This document shows, piece by piece, positions 1 through 8,932 of a DNA stretch of 19,371 nucleotides. The stretch is from Gammaproteobacteria bacterium UBA4475. Its GTDB lineage: Bacteria; Pseudomonadota; Gammaproteobacteria; Pseudomonadales; Azotimanducaceae. The first letter of the stretch is position 1. Each line of letters opens with the position of its first letter. A model generated the notes under the pieces. It worked only from the letters and a program-made list of their open reading frames with translations. It was not told where the DNA came from and did not search any database. A program made the translations under genes and the position numbers. The stretch lies in assembly GCA_002389265.1 (NCBI GenBank), contig DGOD01000165.1, forward strand, positions 1 to 19,371. Direction: 5' to 3'.

Positions 1-101
1 CTACCCGGCAGCGGTACCCACTCGCCCGCTGATTTAATATAGTCTGGCGAGTCGAGGTTGATCACGCCATCTCTGTCTAAAACGATAATTGAATCAGCCA
101 C
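1..101 (-). CDS. gmhB: D-glycero-beta-D-manno-heptose-1,7-bisphosphate 7-phosphatase, N-terminal fragment
   Basis: This is the first 33 codons of a HAD-superfamily phosphatase; the rest lies beyond base 1. The reading starts MADSIIVLDRDGVINLDS and continues to an EWVPLPG stretch. The DRDG motif (D9-G12) carries the nucleophile and acid/base aspartates of HAD phosphatases, and the following IN.D and EW.PLPG residues match GmhB of Pseudomonas type as I remember it. GmhB removes the 7-phosphate from heptose bisphosphate in the cytosol, on the way to ADP-heptose for the lipopolysaccharide inner core. The start is GTG at 101, with GAGGAA seven bases upstream. The gene follows glyS by 36 nt on the same strand, as in Pseudomonas, so it is probably the third gene of the glyQ-glyS operon. 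Another HAD phosphatase is possible from so short a fragment. Confidence 0.8.
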   Translation of the reverse strand, partial: MADSIIVLDRDGVINLDSPDYIKSAGEWVPLPG

Positions 102-137
102 GACTCAGTTCCTCGCCGACTGGCTTTGCCCCGACAC

Positions 138-2204
138 TCATTGAAGCAACGAGAAGTCGGCGATATCCAAAAATAAAGTGCGCATCTTCTGGAGTGTTGC
201 CAGCCGGTTCGCTCTTATTGCAGGTTCCTCAGCCATGACCATGACCTCATCAAAATAGGCATCAATCGTACTTTGCAGTGCCGCGAGGGTCAGGCATTTG
301 GCTTTATAATCCTGTTCAAGATCCTCATGCGGTGCCTGCATATCTGCCTCCGCCACGCCTAGTGCGGCAAATAACGCGCTTTCTGCCGGTGACTGGAACA
401 GCGCCGTATCGATGCTGGCATCGATCGCTCCCGCTTTCTTTAAAATATTCGCGACCCGCTTGTTGGCGGCGATCAGATTCTCGGCTTGGGGTTGAGCGCG
501 AAACTCTTGAATCGATCGGACTCTTCTGTCGCAGTCCCCAAGATCCGTGATGACCTGGTGACTAAATCGCACGGCATTGAACGTGTCGCCGGGTACGCCT
601 TGATCCTGATACCAAGTACCTAGACGATCCAATAAATAGTCGTACACAGCTGTCGTTGAGAAGTCTGGACTATGCTGGCCGGCCGCCATCGCCAGCGTTT
701 CTCGAATATCCAGCTTGAGTCCAGCCTGAATGCAGATACGAATGACCCCAAGGGTCTGGCGCCGCAACGCAAAGGGATCCTTGGAACCCGTGGGCGGCTG
801 GTCGATACCAAACAGGCCTGTCAGCGTATCGAGCTTATCTGCGATCGCGACGGCCTGACCGGTGGCACTCGTTGGCAATTCTCCACCGGAAAAGCTCGGC
901 AGGTAATGCTCCTTAATGGCCTGTACAACCGCTTCCGGTTCACCGTCGTGGTGAGCGTAATAGCCGCCCATAAGACCCTGCAGTTCCGGAAATTCACCGA
1001 CCATTGAGGCCACCAGGTCAGCCTTGCACAATAATCCGGCACGCTGCGCCAGGCTGACGTCTTCGCCGATTTGCTCGGCGATGAACCCAGCTATGCGGGA
1101 AATGCGCTTGGCCTTATCCAAGTAGGTGCCCAGTTTAGCCTGAAATACTACATTGCCGAGACGCTCGAGATTACTCTCGAGTGTCGTTTGCTGATCCCGT
1201 CGATAGAAGAAAGCTGCGTCAGCCAGCCGAGGAGAAATAACTCGCTCGTTGCCCGCGATAACGGCTTGTGGATCTTTACTCTCGATATTCGCGATAGTCA
1301 CAAACCGCGGCAGAAGCTTGCCCTGTAAATCCACGAGATGAAAATACCGCTGGTGCGATTTCATCGCTGAGATCAATGCTTCCCCTGGCACACTCAAAAA
1401 TGCTGGGTCGAATTTACCGCTCAGAGCGACGGGCCACTCAACCAAAGACGTGACCTCATCAAGTAACTCTGGATCGATAATGACACGCGCATTTTCAAGC
1501 GCCTCAACCTTAGCCAGTTGCTCACTGATGAGTGATTTCCTGGCCTCGAAATCAACAATCACATAATTATCTCTGAGCACCTCAGCATACTCGTTTGCAG
1601 ACTTGATGTTGATTAAGCCACTGCTCATGAAGCGATGGCCGAGAGTCGTTCTTCCAGAGTCACAATTGAGAATCCTTGCGGGTAAAATTTCTTCGCCATA
1701 GAGAAGAATCAAGGAGTGTACTGGCCTGACAAACTCAACTCGGCTCGCGCCCCAGTGCATTTTACGATCGATTGGCAGCGTGCTAAGACTCTTTAACAGG
1801 ATGTCGCCAATCAGTTCTCGTATATTGCCGCCAGGTTTGTGTTGTTGGTAAACCAGCCAAGTGCCTTTGGATGTTTCTAGCTTTTCCAGCATGTCGGGGT
1901 TGTCCAGTCCACAAGAGCGCATAAATCCAGTCAGCGCTTTCGAAGGCTTGCCCTCACTATCATAAGCGGCCTGTAAAGCTGGACCGCGCCGCTCTATTGA
2001 TTGGTCAGGTTGCTGTTCTGCCAAATCAGAAACGAGGAAAGCAAGCCGTCGAGGTGTTGCGTAACTAGTAACAGTCTTGAAATCGAACTGAGATTTTTTA
2101 AGTTCGGCGTCAATATTATTCACAAGAGACTTGATCAATGGACCAAGAGATTTTGGCGGAAGCTCTTCAGTCTGCAACTCAAATAAGAGATCTTTAACTA
2201 TCAC
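138..2204 (-). CDS. glyS: Glycyl-tRNA synthetase beta subunit
   Basis: The protein has 688 residues, the usual length for the beta chain of the bacterial alpha2beta2 glycyl-tRNA synthetase. The beta chain binds and positions tRNA-Gly while the alpha chain (GlyQ) makes glycyl-adenylate. Recognisable blocks are the N-terminal [15 protein letters not shown] (6-20), TPRRLAF (50-56), the MHWG block (149-152), an HD-like central part with [17 protein letters not shown] (401-417), [16 protein letters not shown] (475-490), and a C-terminal helical DALR-type anticodon-binding part. The start is GTG at 2204, so glyS overlaps the 3' end of glyQ by 11 nt. An exceptionally good Shine-Dalgarno, AGGAGGTGATC, lies inside the glyQ coding sequence just upstream. 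The overlap suggests coupled translation and near-equal subunit output. No frameshift or missing block was seen. Confidence 0.98.
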   Translation of the reverse strand: MIVKDLLFELQTEELPPKSLGPLIKSLVNNIDAELKKSQFDFKTVTSYATPRRLAFLVSDLAEQQPDQSIERRGPALQAAYDSEGKPSKALTGFMRSCGLDNPDMLEKLETSKGTWLVYQQHKPGGNIRELIGDILLKSLSTLPIDRKMHWGASRVEFVRPVHSLILLYGEEILPARILNCDSGRTTLGHRFMSSGLINIKSANEYAEVLRDNYVIVDFEARKSLISEQLAKVEALENARVIIDPELLDEVTSLVEWPVALSGKFDPAFLSVPGEALISAMKSHQRYFHLVDLQGKLLPRFVTIANIESKDPQAVIAGNERVISPRLADAAFFYRRDQQTTLESNLERLGNVVFQAKLGTYLDKAKRISRIAGFIAEQIGEDVSLAQRAGLLCKADLVASMVGEFPELQGLMGGYYAHHDGEPEAVVQAIKEHYLPSFSGGELPTSATGQAVAIADKLDTLTGLFGIDQPPTGSKDPFALRRQTLGVIRICIQAGLKLDIRETLAMAAGQHSPDFSTTAVYDYLLDRLGTWYQDQGVPGDTFNAVRFSHQVITDLGDCDRRVRSIQEFRAQPQAENLIAANKRVANILKKAGAIDASIDTALFQSPAESALFAALGVAEADMQAPHEDLEQDYKAKCLTLAALQSTIDAYFDEVMVMAEEPAIRANRLATLQKMRTLFLDIADFSLLQ

Positions 2205-3126
2205 TGATCACCTCCTGGAGAAGCGTTTGCTTAATAGCGTCATCGGCCAGCGGAAAATCGAGTGCCTGCCTTGAATCAAAGTAGGCTTGAGCGACAGCCC
2301 GAGAAAGGGCTCGGACCCGTAAGATAAATCTTTGTCGCTCTGTTACCGAAACCGCTTGGCGAGCATCAAGTAAATTGAATGCATGGGATGCTTTCATTAC
2401 AAACTCATAAGCGGGCAAAGGCAAAGATGCAGCCAATAGCCGAGTGGTTTCTGCTTCGCAAAAATCGAATTGGGCAAACAATGCGTTGACGTCGGCGTAA
2501 TCAAAATTATAAGCAGACATCTCGACTTCATACTGGTGGAAGACATCGGCATAGGTCACCGTCGCCGTATCAGATTTGCTCCAGATGAGTTGCTGAAAAT
2601 CTTCGACGCCTTGCAGATAGAGTGCCAGGCGCTCGAGACCATAGGTAATCTCACCCGTGACGGGATAGCATTCGAGCCCACCAACCTGTTGGAAATAGGT
2701 GAATTGAGTTATTTCCATGCCATCCATCCAGACTTCCCAACCGAGGCCCCAGGCGCCAAGCGTCGGAGATTCCCAGTTGTCTTCGACAAAACGAATGTCA
2801 TGTACTAGTGGGTCTATGCCTAAGTGACGTAGCGAGTCGAGATACAATGCCTGAATGTTTTCTGGCGATGGTTTAAGCATGACCTGAAACTGGTAATAAT
2901 ATTGATAGCGGTTGGGGTTTTCGCCGTACCGACCATCTGTTGGTCGTCGGCATGGCTGAACATAGGCCGCTTGCCAGCTTTCTGGACCAATAGCGCGCAA
3001 GAACGTCGCTGGATGAAAGGTCCCGGCACCGACCTCCATATCGTAGGGTTGCATTAATACACAGCCTTGATCTGCCCAGTAGCGCTGCAGAGTCAAAATC
3101 ATGTCCTGGAAAGTGGCTACGCTCAT
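2194..3126 (-). CDS. glyQ: Glycyl-tRNA synthetase alpha subunit
   Basis: This 310-residue class II aminoacyl-tRNA synthetase subunit is the catalytic chain that activates glycine with ATP and charges tRNA-Gly in complex with GlyS. Visible signatures are [10 protein letters not shown] (27-36), the motif 2 region [13 protein letters not shown] (61-73), [20 protein letters not shown] (113-132), and motif 3 [11 protein letters not shown] (158-168), followed by a helical C-terminal part containing FNLLDAR and SVTERQR. Length and motifs match E. coli GlyQ, so the catalytic domain appears complete. The start is ATG at 3126. Its ribosome binding site is weak (TTAGG about nine bases upstream), but no better start fits the family N-terminus. 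It is the promoter-proximal gene of a glyQ-glyS-gmhB operon and is divergent from tag. Confidence 0.98.
   Translation of the reverse strand: MSVATFQDMILTLQRYWADQGCVLMQPYDMEVGAGTFHPATFLRAIGPESWQAAYVQPCRRPTDGRYGENPNRYQYYYQFQVMLKPSPENIQALYLDSLRHLGIDPLVHDIRFVEDNWESPTLGAWGLGWEVWMDGMEITQFTYFQQVGGLECYPVTGEITYGLERLALYLQGVEDFQQLIWSKSDTATVTYADVFHQYEVEMSAYNFDYADVNALFAQFDFCEAETTRLLAASLPLPAYEFVMKASHAFNLLDARQAVSVTERQRFILRVRALSRAVAQAYFDSRQALDFPLADDAIKQTLLQEVISDS
2206..2216 (-). promoter_or_regulatory. Extended Shine-Dalgarno of glyS inside the glyQ coding sequence
   Basis: Read on the minus strand this is AGGAGGTGATC, which is complementary over 11 bases to the usual gammaproteobacterial 16S 3' tail (GATCACCTCCTTA). 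The GGAGG core ends six bases before the GTG start of glyS at 2204. The same bases encode the QEVI residues near the GlyQ C-terminus. Most ribosome binding sites in this window match over only 4-6 bases, so this one stands out and fixes the GTG as the glyS start. Confidence 0.85.
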
Positions 3127-3155
3127 GTATCTGGCCTAACAATGAAATGGCGCTC

Positions 3156-3185
3156 AGTATACCGAAGGAGTGGGAGTCATGGCCA
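3156..3185 (-). promoter_or_regulatory. Candidate sigma70 promoter for the glyQ-glyS-gmhB operon
   Basis: On the minus strand, a -35-like TGGCCA (3180-3185, four of six consensus bases) is separated by 18 bp from a good -10, TATACT (3156-3161, five of six). Transcription would begin near 3149 and give a short leader of about 23 nt before the glyQ ATG. The -10 is convincing and the -35 is mediocre. No attenuator or leader peptide fits in so short a leader. Confidence 0.45.
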
Positions 3186-3217
3186 TCGGTGTAGCCGAAT
3201 GTTCGTGACGATAAAGT

Positions 3218-3255
3218 CCTGTAGAATAATGCAGGAAGGTCCGGTGGTGGCACCG
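3218..3255 (+). repeat. Two short inverted repeats upstream of tag
   Basis: CCTGTA (3218-3223) pairs with TGCAGG (3230-3235) around a 6-nt loop, with one G-T wobble. Just downstream, CGGTG (3242-3246) pairs perfectly with CACCG (3251-3255) around a GTGG loop. Neither is followed by a T-run on either strand, so they are not intrinsic terminators. They lie in the 175-bp divergent region between glyQ and tag and might form leader structure or arise by chance. Confidence 0.3.
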
Positions 3256-3301
3256 AAAGCTCGATATCAGCAGTGGATCGGTATAATTGGAGGGTTTATG
3301 G

Positions 3302-3889
3302 ATGGCAACAGAAGACTTGATTCGGTGTGACTGGTGTCAGGGTGACGAGCTTTATCGAAGCTATCATGACGAGGTCTGGGGTTACCCCGAGTTTGATGAT
3401 CGAGTGCTGTTCGAGTATTTACTGCTCGAAGGCGCTCAGGCCGGACTCAGCTGGATCACGATTCTGCGCAAGCAAGAGAACTATCGGTTGGCCTTAGACG
3501 GTTTTGATCCAGAATTGATCGCCCGTTACGGCGACCAAAAGAAAGCCGAGTTGCTCGGCAATGCGGGCATCGTGCGCAATCGGTTGAAAATTGACAGCTG
3601 TATTACAAATGCGCGCAGTTATCTTGCCATTTTGGATTCAGGCCGCCAGTTTAAGGATTATCTTTGGGACTTCGTGGACGGTCGGCCCATTCAAAATCAA
3701 TTCGTCTCAATCGCTGATGTACCGGCGAAGACTGCCGTGTCAGATGCGTTGAGTAAGCGTCTAAAAGCCGATGGCTTCAAATTTGTCGGCACCACGATTT
3801 GTTATGCGTTGATGCAGGCGACGGGCATGGTAAATGACCATCTCGTTTCTTGCCACCGGCATCGCGACTGTGCGGCTGCCTGTCCATGA
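3302..3889 (+). CDS. tag: 3-methyladenine DNA glycosylase I
   Basis: The 195-residue protein belongs to the Tag family of the helix-hairpin-helix glycosylase superfamily. It excises 3-methyladenine from alkylated DNA and starts base-excision repair. The zinc-snap ligands of E. coli Tag are all present: C9 and H22 near the N-terminus, H180 and C184 near the C-terminus. The base-pocket block LLLEGAQAGLSWITILRKQE begins around residue 40 and includes the conserved glutamate E43. A FKFVGTTICYALMQATG block lies near the end. I chose ATG 3302 because GGAGGG (3289-3294) lies seven bases upstream; the frame also extends to a TTG at 3287, but that would place the ribosome binding site inside the gene. 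The stop codon overlaps the next gene's ATG (ATGA), so the two are probably translated together. This gene pair also occurs in Pseudomonas. Confidence 0.97.
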   Translation: MATEDLIRCDWCQGDELYRSYHDEVWGYPEFDDRVLFEYLLLEGAQAGLSWITILRKQENYRLALDGFDPELIARYGDQKKAELLGNAGIVRNRLKIDSCITNARSYLAILDSGRQFKDYLWDFVDGRPIQNQFVSIADVPAKTAVSDALSKRLKADGFKFVGTTICYALMQATGMVNDHLVSCHRHRDCAAACP

Positions 3890-4797
3890 GTAACGAAATT
3901 AATGAAGGTCTACCGCCCAACCCTATTGCTGTCATTATGGTATGGGTCCTCTTGCGCTGCCTGGCGAGTTTACCACTGGGCTTAAGCCAGTGGCTCGGTC
4001 GGCGCCTGGGTACCTGCTTGTTCTGGTTCAAGGCGCGTGCCGCGAGCGTCACAGAGATTAACCTTCGAGCCTGCGATATGTTTCCCGCTGACATGAAGCC
4101 GGATCATCTTGTCAAATCCAGCCTGCAGCACATGGGGCAGACGATCATGGAAACACCGGCTATTTGGCTCGGTTCTCGGCGCCGAATTGACAGCTGGATC
4201 AACAAGGTGGAAGGCGAATCTCTATTGGATGAGGCGATTGCACTGGGGAATGGCGTCGTTATTCTGCTGCCCCATTTCGGTAATTGGGAGTTGCTGAATG
4301 TATTTTTTGCGCGCCGCCAGCCCATGACAGCCTTGTATCAGCCCCCGGCGAAGGCCTATTTGCGACCGATTATGGCAGCGGTGCGAAAGAATTTTGGGAA
4401 TGAAATGGTGCCCACTAACCGCGCCGGCGTAGCGCAACTATACCGGCGCTTGCGAGAGGGTCGTGTCGTCGCCGTCTTGCCTGATCAGGTGCCCAGCAGC
4501 GGCGAGTTCGTGCCATTTTTTGGACGGCCAGCGTTCACCGACCGGCTGCTGACCCGATTGATCCAAAAAACCGGCGCCAGGGTGGTCACGTGTGTTGTTA
4601 TTCGTGAGCCTGGCGGGCAAGGCTTTACCGTGCGGTTCGGTATTCCTGATGCGGACGTGTATGCCGATGACTCCATGCAATCAATGCTAGGGCTTAACAA
4701 GAGCATTGAACAATGTGTGCGGATTGATCCGAAGCAATACCAGTGGGAGTACAAACGTTTTCGCCGCTACCCTGAGGGCAGCATTCCACTTTACTGA
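3886..4797 (+). CDS. Lipid A biosynthesis acyltransferase, LpxL/HtrB family
   Basis: This 303-residue protein is a lysophospholipid acyltransferase-superfamily enzyme. These transfer a secondary acyl chain from acyl-ACP to lipid A at the inner face of the cytoplasmic membrane. It has a hydrophobic N-terminal anchor (about 14-33), the catalytic HX4E motif HFGNWE (H130-E135), LPDQVPSSGEFVPFFG (198-213), and a C-terminal QYQWEYKRFRR block (284-294) typical of the family. ATG 3886 overlaps the tag stop; an in-frame upstream start at 3850 would lie inside tag. Its position next to tag and its QYQWEYKRF ending match Pseudomonas PA0011 (HtrB1), which I recall adds a secondary laurate-type chain. Acyl-chain specificity cannot be read from sequence, so I give no symbol. 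It converges on trkH with 38 nt between the stops and no clear terminator. Confidence 0.92.
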   Translation: MSNEINEGLPPNPIAVIMVWVLLRCLASLPLGLSQWLGRRLGTCLFWFKARAASVTEINLRACDMFPADMKPDHLVKSSLQHMGQTIMETPAIWLGSRRRIDSWINKVEGESLLDEAIALGNGVVILLPHFGNWELLNVFFARRQPMTALYQPPAKAYLRPIMAAVRKNFGNEMVPTNRAGVAQLYRRLREGRVVAVLPDQVPSSGEFVPFFGRPAFTDRLLTRLIQKTGARVVTCVVIREPGGQGFTVRFGIPDADVYADDSMQSMLGLNKSIEQCVRIDPKQYQWEYKRFRRYPEGSIPLY

Positions 4798-4835
4798 TTA
4801 GCCGCCATGAGACGGGTATTCTGCCGCTATAGACG

Positions 4836-6284
4836 CTATTTGCGCCAGAACATCGGGGTAAACAAGACCAGCAACGTAAAGATCTCGAGGCGACCGAGCA
4901 TCATGGAAAAGCACAGGATGAGTTTCGCGGTATCGCTGATGTCGCCGTAGTGTTGAGCGACGCTGCCAAGGCCTGGCCCAAGATTATTAATGGTTGCGCC
5001 GACCGCTGAAAATGCACTGCTGAAATCCAGACCGCAGGCCATCATGGCCAGCAACATAAATAAGAAAATCACCACGTAGATCGAGAAGAACCCCCAGACA
5101 GAATCGATAACCCCAGCTGAGACAGGGCGACGATTGAGTTTGATGGGGAAGATAGCATTGGGATGAATCAACCGGTGAATTTCTCGAATCCCCTGTTTGC
5201 AGATCAGCATGACGCGCATGACTTTCATGCCACCACCGGTAGATCCGGCACAAGCGCCGGTAAACGCGCCGAGAAATATCAGATACGGCAGCATGTTTGG
5301 CCAGGTACTGAAATCGGCGGTCGCGAAGCCGGTGGTTGTGAAAATCGATACCACTTCAAAAGCGGCAAATCGAAATGCAGTTGGCATCTCGTAGGTACCG
5401 AATGATACGAGTCCAGCCGTGACGATAACGGTGCCAATGACGAGTAACAACAGGTAGAAGAAAACCTCATCGTCGCGAAGATAATGCAAAACCGTACGTT
5501 CCCTCCAGCCAAAAAAATGCAGCCCGAAATTGATACCCGCAAGCGCCATAAAAAAGATCGCAACCATCTCAATCGCTACGGAGTCGAAGTAACCGATGCT
5601 TGCGTCGTGGGTTGAGAAACCGCCGATGGCGATAGTCGAAAAACTGTGGCAGATTGCATCGAACAAGGACATGCCCGCGATCCAGTAAGCGGCGGCACAG
5701 GCTACGGTGAGACCAATATAAATAGACCACAGAGCGACGGCTGTTTGCTTGATTCTCGGGGTGAGTTTGCTGTCCTTTAAAGGCCCGGGCGTTTCTGCTC
5801 GATAAAGCTGCATCCCACCAATGCCTAGCATGGGTAGTATGGCAACAGCGAGTACGATGATGCCCATACCGCCGAGCCACTGCAGTTGTTGGCGATAAAA
5901 CAGGATTGAGGCGGGTAAATCATCGATCCCGGTAATGACGGTTGCGCCGGTGGTGGTGAGGCCTGAAAAGGACTCAAACAGCGCGTCTGGCCAGCTTAGG
6001 TTGATACCACTCTCCTGGACCATGGGAATCGCGCCGAAGCAGCCCAGCGCCATATAAAATAAAAATGTGATAAGAAAGCCGTCTTTGGTTCGCATTTCTT
6101 GATGGTGTTTTCGAAACAAGCCGAATAAGACCGCGCCCGCGGAAAACGTCAAGGCGAAAGTATCGATAAAGATAATGCTGACGCCGTCGGCAAATAACCA
6201 GGAAACCAGGATCGGCGGCAACATGGTCAAACTGAAGATCATCAGGAGGCTGCCAAGTATTCTGAAGGCAATTTGAATATGCAT
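4836..6284 (-). CDS. trkH: Trk potassium uptake system membrane subunit TrkH
   Basis: The 482-residue integral membrane protein is almost the same length as E. coli TrkH (483). It forms the potassium-translocating pore and works with the peripheral gating subunit TrkA. Four pore-loop segments of the KtrB/TrkH type are visible: TTGATV (111-116), TIAIGGFST (217-225), TTTGF (316-320) and NNLGPGLG (433-440). Each contains the selectivity-filter glycine. GSTGGGMKVMR (347-357) and the C-terminal LFTPMFWR (474-481) are also family hallmarks. ATG 6284 lies nine bases after the trkA stop with no strong ribosome binding site, which fits translational coupling. TrkA and TrkH side by side form a complete Trk unit; in Pseudomonas, as I recall, trkH lies elsewhere, while Vibrio has this adjacency. 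Confidence 0.97.
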   Translation of the reverse strand: MHIQIAFRILGSLLMIFSLTMLPPILVSWLFADGVSIIFIDTFALTFSAGAVLFGLFRKHHQEMRTKDGFLITFLFYMALGCFGAIPMVQESGINLSWPDALFESFSGLTTTGATVITGIDDLPASILFYRQQLQWLGGMGIIVLAVAILPMLGIGGMQLYRAETPGPLKDSKLTPRIKQTAVALWSIYIGLTVACAAAYWIAGMSLFDAICHSFSTIAIGGFSTHDASIGYFDSVAIEMVAIFFMALAGINFGLHFFGWRERTVLHYLRDDEVFFYLLLLVIGTVIVTAGLVSFGTYEMPTAFRFAAFEVVSIFTTTGFATADFSTWPNMLPYLIFLGAFTGACAGSTGGGMKVMRVMLICKQGIREIHRLIHPNAIFPIKLNRRPVSAGVIDSVWGFFSIYVVIFLFMLLAMMACGLDFSSAFSAVGATINNLGPGLGSVAQHYGDISDTAKLILCFSMMLGRLEIFTLLVLFTPMFWRK

Positions 6285-6293
6285 GGGTTACCG

Positions 6294-7664
6294 TCAGAAA
6301 AAAGTGAAGGGTGCCTGAAACAGCTTCTCGACTTCGCTGATTCGGCTTTTGTCGACCAGAAACAGGATGACATGGTCATCGGGCTCAACAACGACATCAT
6401 CATGAGCGATGATAACGTCGCGACCTCGGACGATGGCGCCAATATTAGCGCCCGGGGGCAAATCAATTTCCTCGATTTTTCTTCCCACGACCTTTGAGCT
6501 TCTGCGGTCGCCGTGGGCGATAGCCTCGATAGCCTCGGCGGCTCCCCGGCGAAGGGAGTGAACCTTGACCACATCACCGCGACGGATGTGGGTGAGAATA
6601 CTACCGAGAGTCGCTTGTTGCGGTGAAATCGCGATATCGATATTGCTTCCCTCAATCAAATCAACGTAAGCGGGGTTGTTGATCAACGCGATCACCTTGC
6701 GGGCGCCCAGACTCTTTGCCAGCATCGCGGACATAATGTTGGCTTCGTCATCGTTAGTCACGGCGCAAAACACATCGGTTTCTTCAATGTTTTCTTCCAG
6801 CAGTAGTTCTCTATCGGAGGCATCCCCGGCCAGGACGATGGCCCGGTCCAGAGATTCTGACAACTCATAACAACGCTGGCGACTGCGCTCTATGACTCGG
6901 ACGCCGTAACGATGTTCCAGTGCTCGAGCCAGACCAAGACCGATATGCCCTCCGCCGGCAATGATTAGCCGCCGATTGGGTCTCTCGGTTCGACGCATTT
7001 CGCTCATTACCGCTTGAATATCACCGGCTGCAGCAATAAAAAAGACTTCGTCTTCAGCCTCGATCACCGTGTCGCCCTGAGGAATGATCGGCCGATTTTT
7101 TCGAAATATCGCAGCAACGCGGGTATCAACTGTGGGCATGTGCTGACGCAGATAACGTAGCTCTTGGTCTATGAGGGGGCCACCATAATGGGCTTTGATC
7201 CCCACAAGCTGGACCTGGCCATCAGCGAAATCCATCACCTGGAGTGCACCTGGGTTGTCAATTAGACGGCAAATATCATGGGTCACAATTTGCTCGGGGT
7301 TGACCAAAAAGTCGACGGGCATGGCTTCATTACGAAAAATGCCGTACTCAAGATAGGTGGTTGACCGAATGCGCGCGATTTTTGTTGGTGTATGAAATAC
7401 AGAGTAGGCGACCTGACAAGCCACCATATTCACCTCATCGCTATTCGTCACGGCAATGAGCATGTCCGCATCTTCGGCGCCTGCTTGGCGCAGTACGTCG
7501 GGGTGCGACCCCATGCCACGAACAGTTCGAATATCAATGCGATCCTGCAACTCTCTCAAGCGATCAGCATCATGGTCGACTACGGTAATATCACTGGCTT
7601 CTTTGGTGAGATTTTGGGCAAGGTTGCCCCCAACTTCGCCGGCACCAAGAATGATAATTTTCAT
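6294..7664 (-). CDS. trkA: Trk potassium uptake regulator TrkA (NAD-binding)
   Basis: The 456-residue cytosolic protein gates TrkH and binds NAD(H) or adenine nucleotides. It has the duplicated RCK-N/RCK-C layout of proteobacterial TrkA. The first Rossmann glycine motif is GAGEVG (7-12), with an acidic residue in VVDHD (28-32) at the end of the second strand. The second Rossmann motif is GGGHIG (237-242). TrkA_C-type segments follow each half (about 140-220 and 365-450). I chose ATG 7664 ([13 protein letters not shown]) because it matches the family N-terminus; the open frame runs 32 codons further upstream into rsmB without similarity. The start overlaps the rsmB stop as ATGA and has only a weak AAGG upstream, so translation is probably coupled. 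The def-fmt-rsmB-trkA order is shared with E. coli. Confidence 0.97.
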   Translation of the reverse strand: MKIIILGAGEVGGNLAQNLTKEASDITVVDHDADRLRELQDRIDIRTVRGMGSHPDVLRQAGAEDADMLIAVTNSDEVNMVACQVAYSVFHTPTKIARIRSTTYLEYGIFRNEAMPVDFLVNPEQIVTHDICRLIDNPGALQVMDFADGQVQLVGIKAHYGGPLIDQELRYLRQHMPTVDTRVAAIFRKNRPIIPQGDTVIEAEDEVFFIAAAGDIQAVMSEMRRTERPNRRLIIAGGGHIGLGLARALEHRYGVRVIERSRQRCYELSESLDRAIVLAGDASDRELLLEENIEETDVFCAVTNDDEANIMSAMLAKSLGARKVIALINNPAYVDLIEGSNIDIAISPQQATLGSILTHIRRGDVVKVHSLRRGAAEAIEAIAHGDRRSSKVVGRKIEEIDLPPGANIGAIVRGRDVIIAHDDVVVEPDDHVILFLVDKSRISEVEKLFQAPFTFF

Positions 7665-8932
7665 GGCTGTACGGCCTTGGCGATTCTCGAATAATAAAAC
7701 CCATCGTGCCCGACCAAATCGGGCAGTAGTTGTCTGCCATACTTCTGGCCATGGCCCCATTCGGCTTCAATAGGGATCAAAACAGCGTCAGTAGTCGCAT
7801 TACAAAATTGTCTCATCACGTCTTCATTTTCAGTGGGCAATATCGAGCAGGTTGAATAGACCAAAATACCGCCAGGCGCTAGCAGTGCCCAGGCGGCGTT
7901 GAGCAGCTCAAGCTGAGTAGCCGCCAGCTTATCAATATCTGAATTTCTGCGCAGCAACTTAATATCCGGGTGGCGTCGGATAATCCCGGTTGCTGAGCAG
8001 GGTGCATCTAACAGGATCCGCTGAAAAAGTGCCGCAGGAACAAAATCCCGCAAATCACTGGCGACGCAGTCTGCTTTGAGATCCAGGCGTTTTAAGTTCT
8101 CAGCAACGCTGACCAATCGGTGTTCTTCCAGATCTAGGGCTGTGAGAGCGATGCCGGGAAAGGATTCTAAAATATGGCTGGTTTTTCCGCCTGGCGCAGC
8201 ACAGGCATCGAGCACCCGCATACCGGCAGCAGGGGTTAACAGTCCGGCTGCTAGTTGCGATGCTTCATCCTGCACGCTGGCATAGCCATGCTCGAATTCA
8301 GGTAGCAGGTTCACGCTGATGGGCGCGTCGAGATAGATAGCGGAAGGGGCGTGAGTAGCAAGACGCGCGCTGATGTTACTGACAGCCAGAAGGTCCAAAT
8401 AGGCAGCGGTAGTGAGTCGTTGTTGATTGACTCGCAGCGTCATCGGCGGCCGTGCGTTATTGGCAGCGATGACGGCCTCCTGTTGATCTGGCCAGGCTGT
8501 CTTGATTCGCGTGAGGAGCCACTCTGGATGGTTTGATTGGGCTTGTACGTCACCCTCGATGCTGGTTTCAATGTGAGCTTGATTGCGCAAATAATTGCGC
8601 AGCACGCCGTTCACAAGCCCTTTAGCCCAGGGGAGTTTTAAGCCTTTAGTGGCATTCACGGTGGCATTGACGCTGGCGTGCGCGGGTCGATTAAGGTTAT
8701 TAACGCTATAAAGACCAGCTAATAGCAGTAGGTGAACGTTAATGTTCTTGCCGGTTAACGGCTTCTTCAACAGCTGCTCGAGGAGGGCGTTGAGATGATA
8801 ATAGTCGCGAATTACTCCGTAGCTGATTTGTTTACTCAGCGGCGAATCACCACTATTGAACTGACTATCCATGGACTTGCCGTCGATAACGACAGCGCTG
8901 AGGACTCTAACGGCGGATTGGTATTCTTGCAT
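7661..8932 (-). CDS. rsmB: 16S rRNA (cytosine(967)-C5)-methyltransferase
   Basis: This 423-residue RsmB/Sun (Fmu) protein methylates C967 of 16S rRNA using S-adenosylmethionine. The N-terminal NusB-like helical domain (about 1-130) carries [10 protein letters not shown] near 38 and [10 protein letters not shown] near 107. The catalytic Rossmann domain has the SAM motif [10 protein letters not shown] (242-251), DAPCSATG with C312 (309-316), and YSTCS with C362 (359-363). C312 and C362 correspond to the two conserved cysteines of E. coli RsmB (C325 and C375). I chose ATG 8932 because it matches the family start; the frame is open 74 codons further upstream, but that part is antisense-like and basic with no domain. 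The start shares one base with the fmt stop (TGATG), which suggests coupled translation. Confidence 0.97.
   Translation of the reverse strand: MQEYQSAVRVLSAVVIDGKSMDSQFNSGDSPLSKQISYGVIRDYYHLNALLEQLLKKPLTGKNINVHLLLLAGLYSVNNLNRPAHASVNATVNATKGLKLPWAKGLVNGVLRNYLRNQAHIETSIEGDVQAQSNHPEWLLTRIKTAWPDQQEAVIAANNARPPMTLRVNQQRLTTAAYLDLLAVSNISARLATHAPSAIYLDAPISVNLLPEFEHGYASVQDEASQLAAGLLTPAAGMRVLDACAAPGGKTSHILESFPGIALTALDLEEHRLVSVAENLKRLDLKADCVASDLRDFVPAALFQRILLDAPCSATGIIRRHPDIKLLRRNSDIDKLAATQLELLNAAWALLAPGGILVYSTCSILPTENEDVMRQFCNATTDAVLIPIEAEWGHGQKYGRQLLPDLVGHDGFYYSRIAKAVQP

Noticed and set aside
3282..3287. Perfect TATAAT just upstream of tag
   Set aside because: No -35 lies 16-18 bp upstream, and transcription from it would begin after or within the tag ribosome binding site.
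4798..4835. Possible bidirectional terminator between the convergent acyltransferase and trkH
   Set aside because: No stem followed by a T-run was found in these 38 bases on either strand.
7665..7760. Upstream extension of trkA by 32 codons
   Set aside because: It overlaps the C-terminal coding part of rsmB and lacks TrkA similarity; ATG 7664 gives the family N-terminus.
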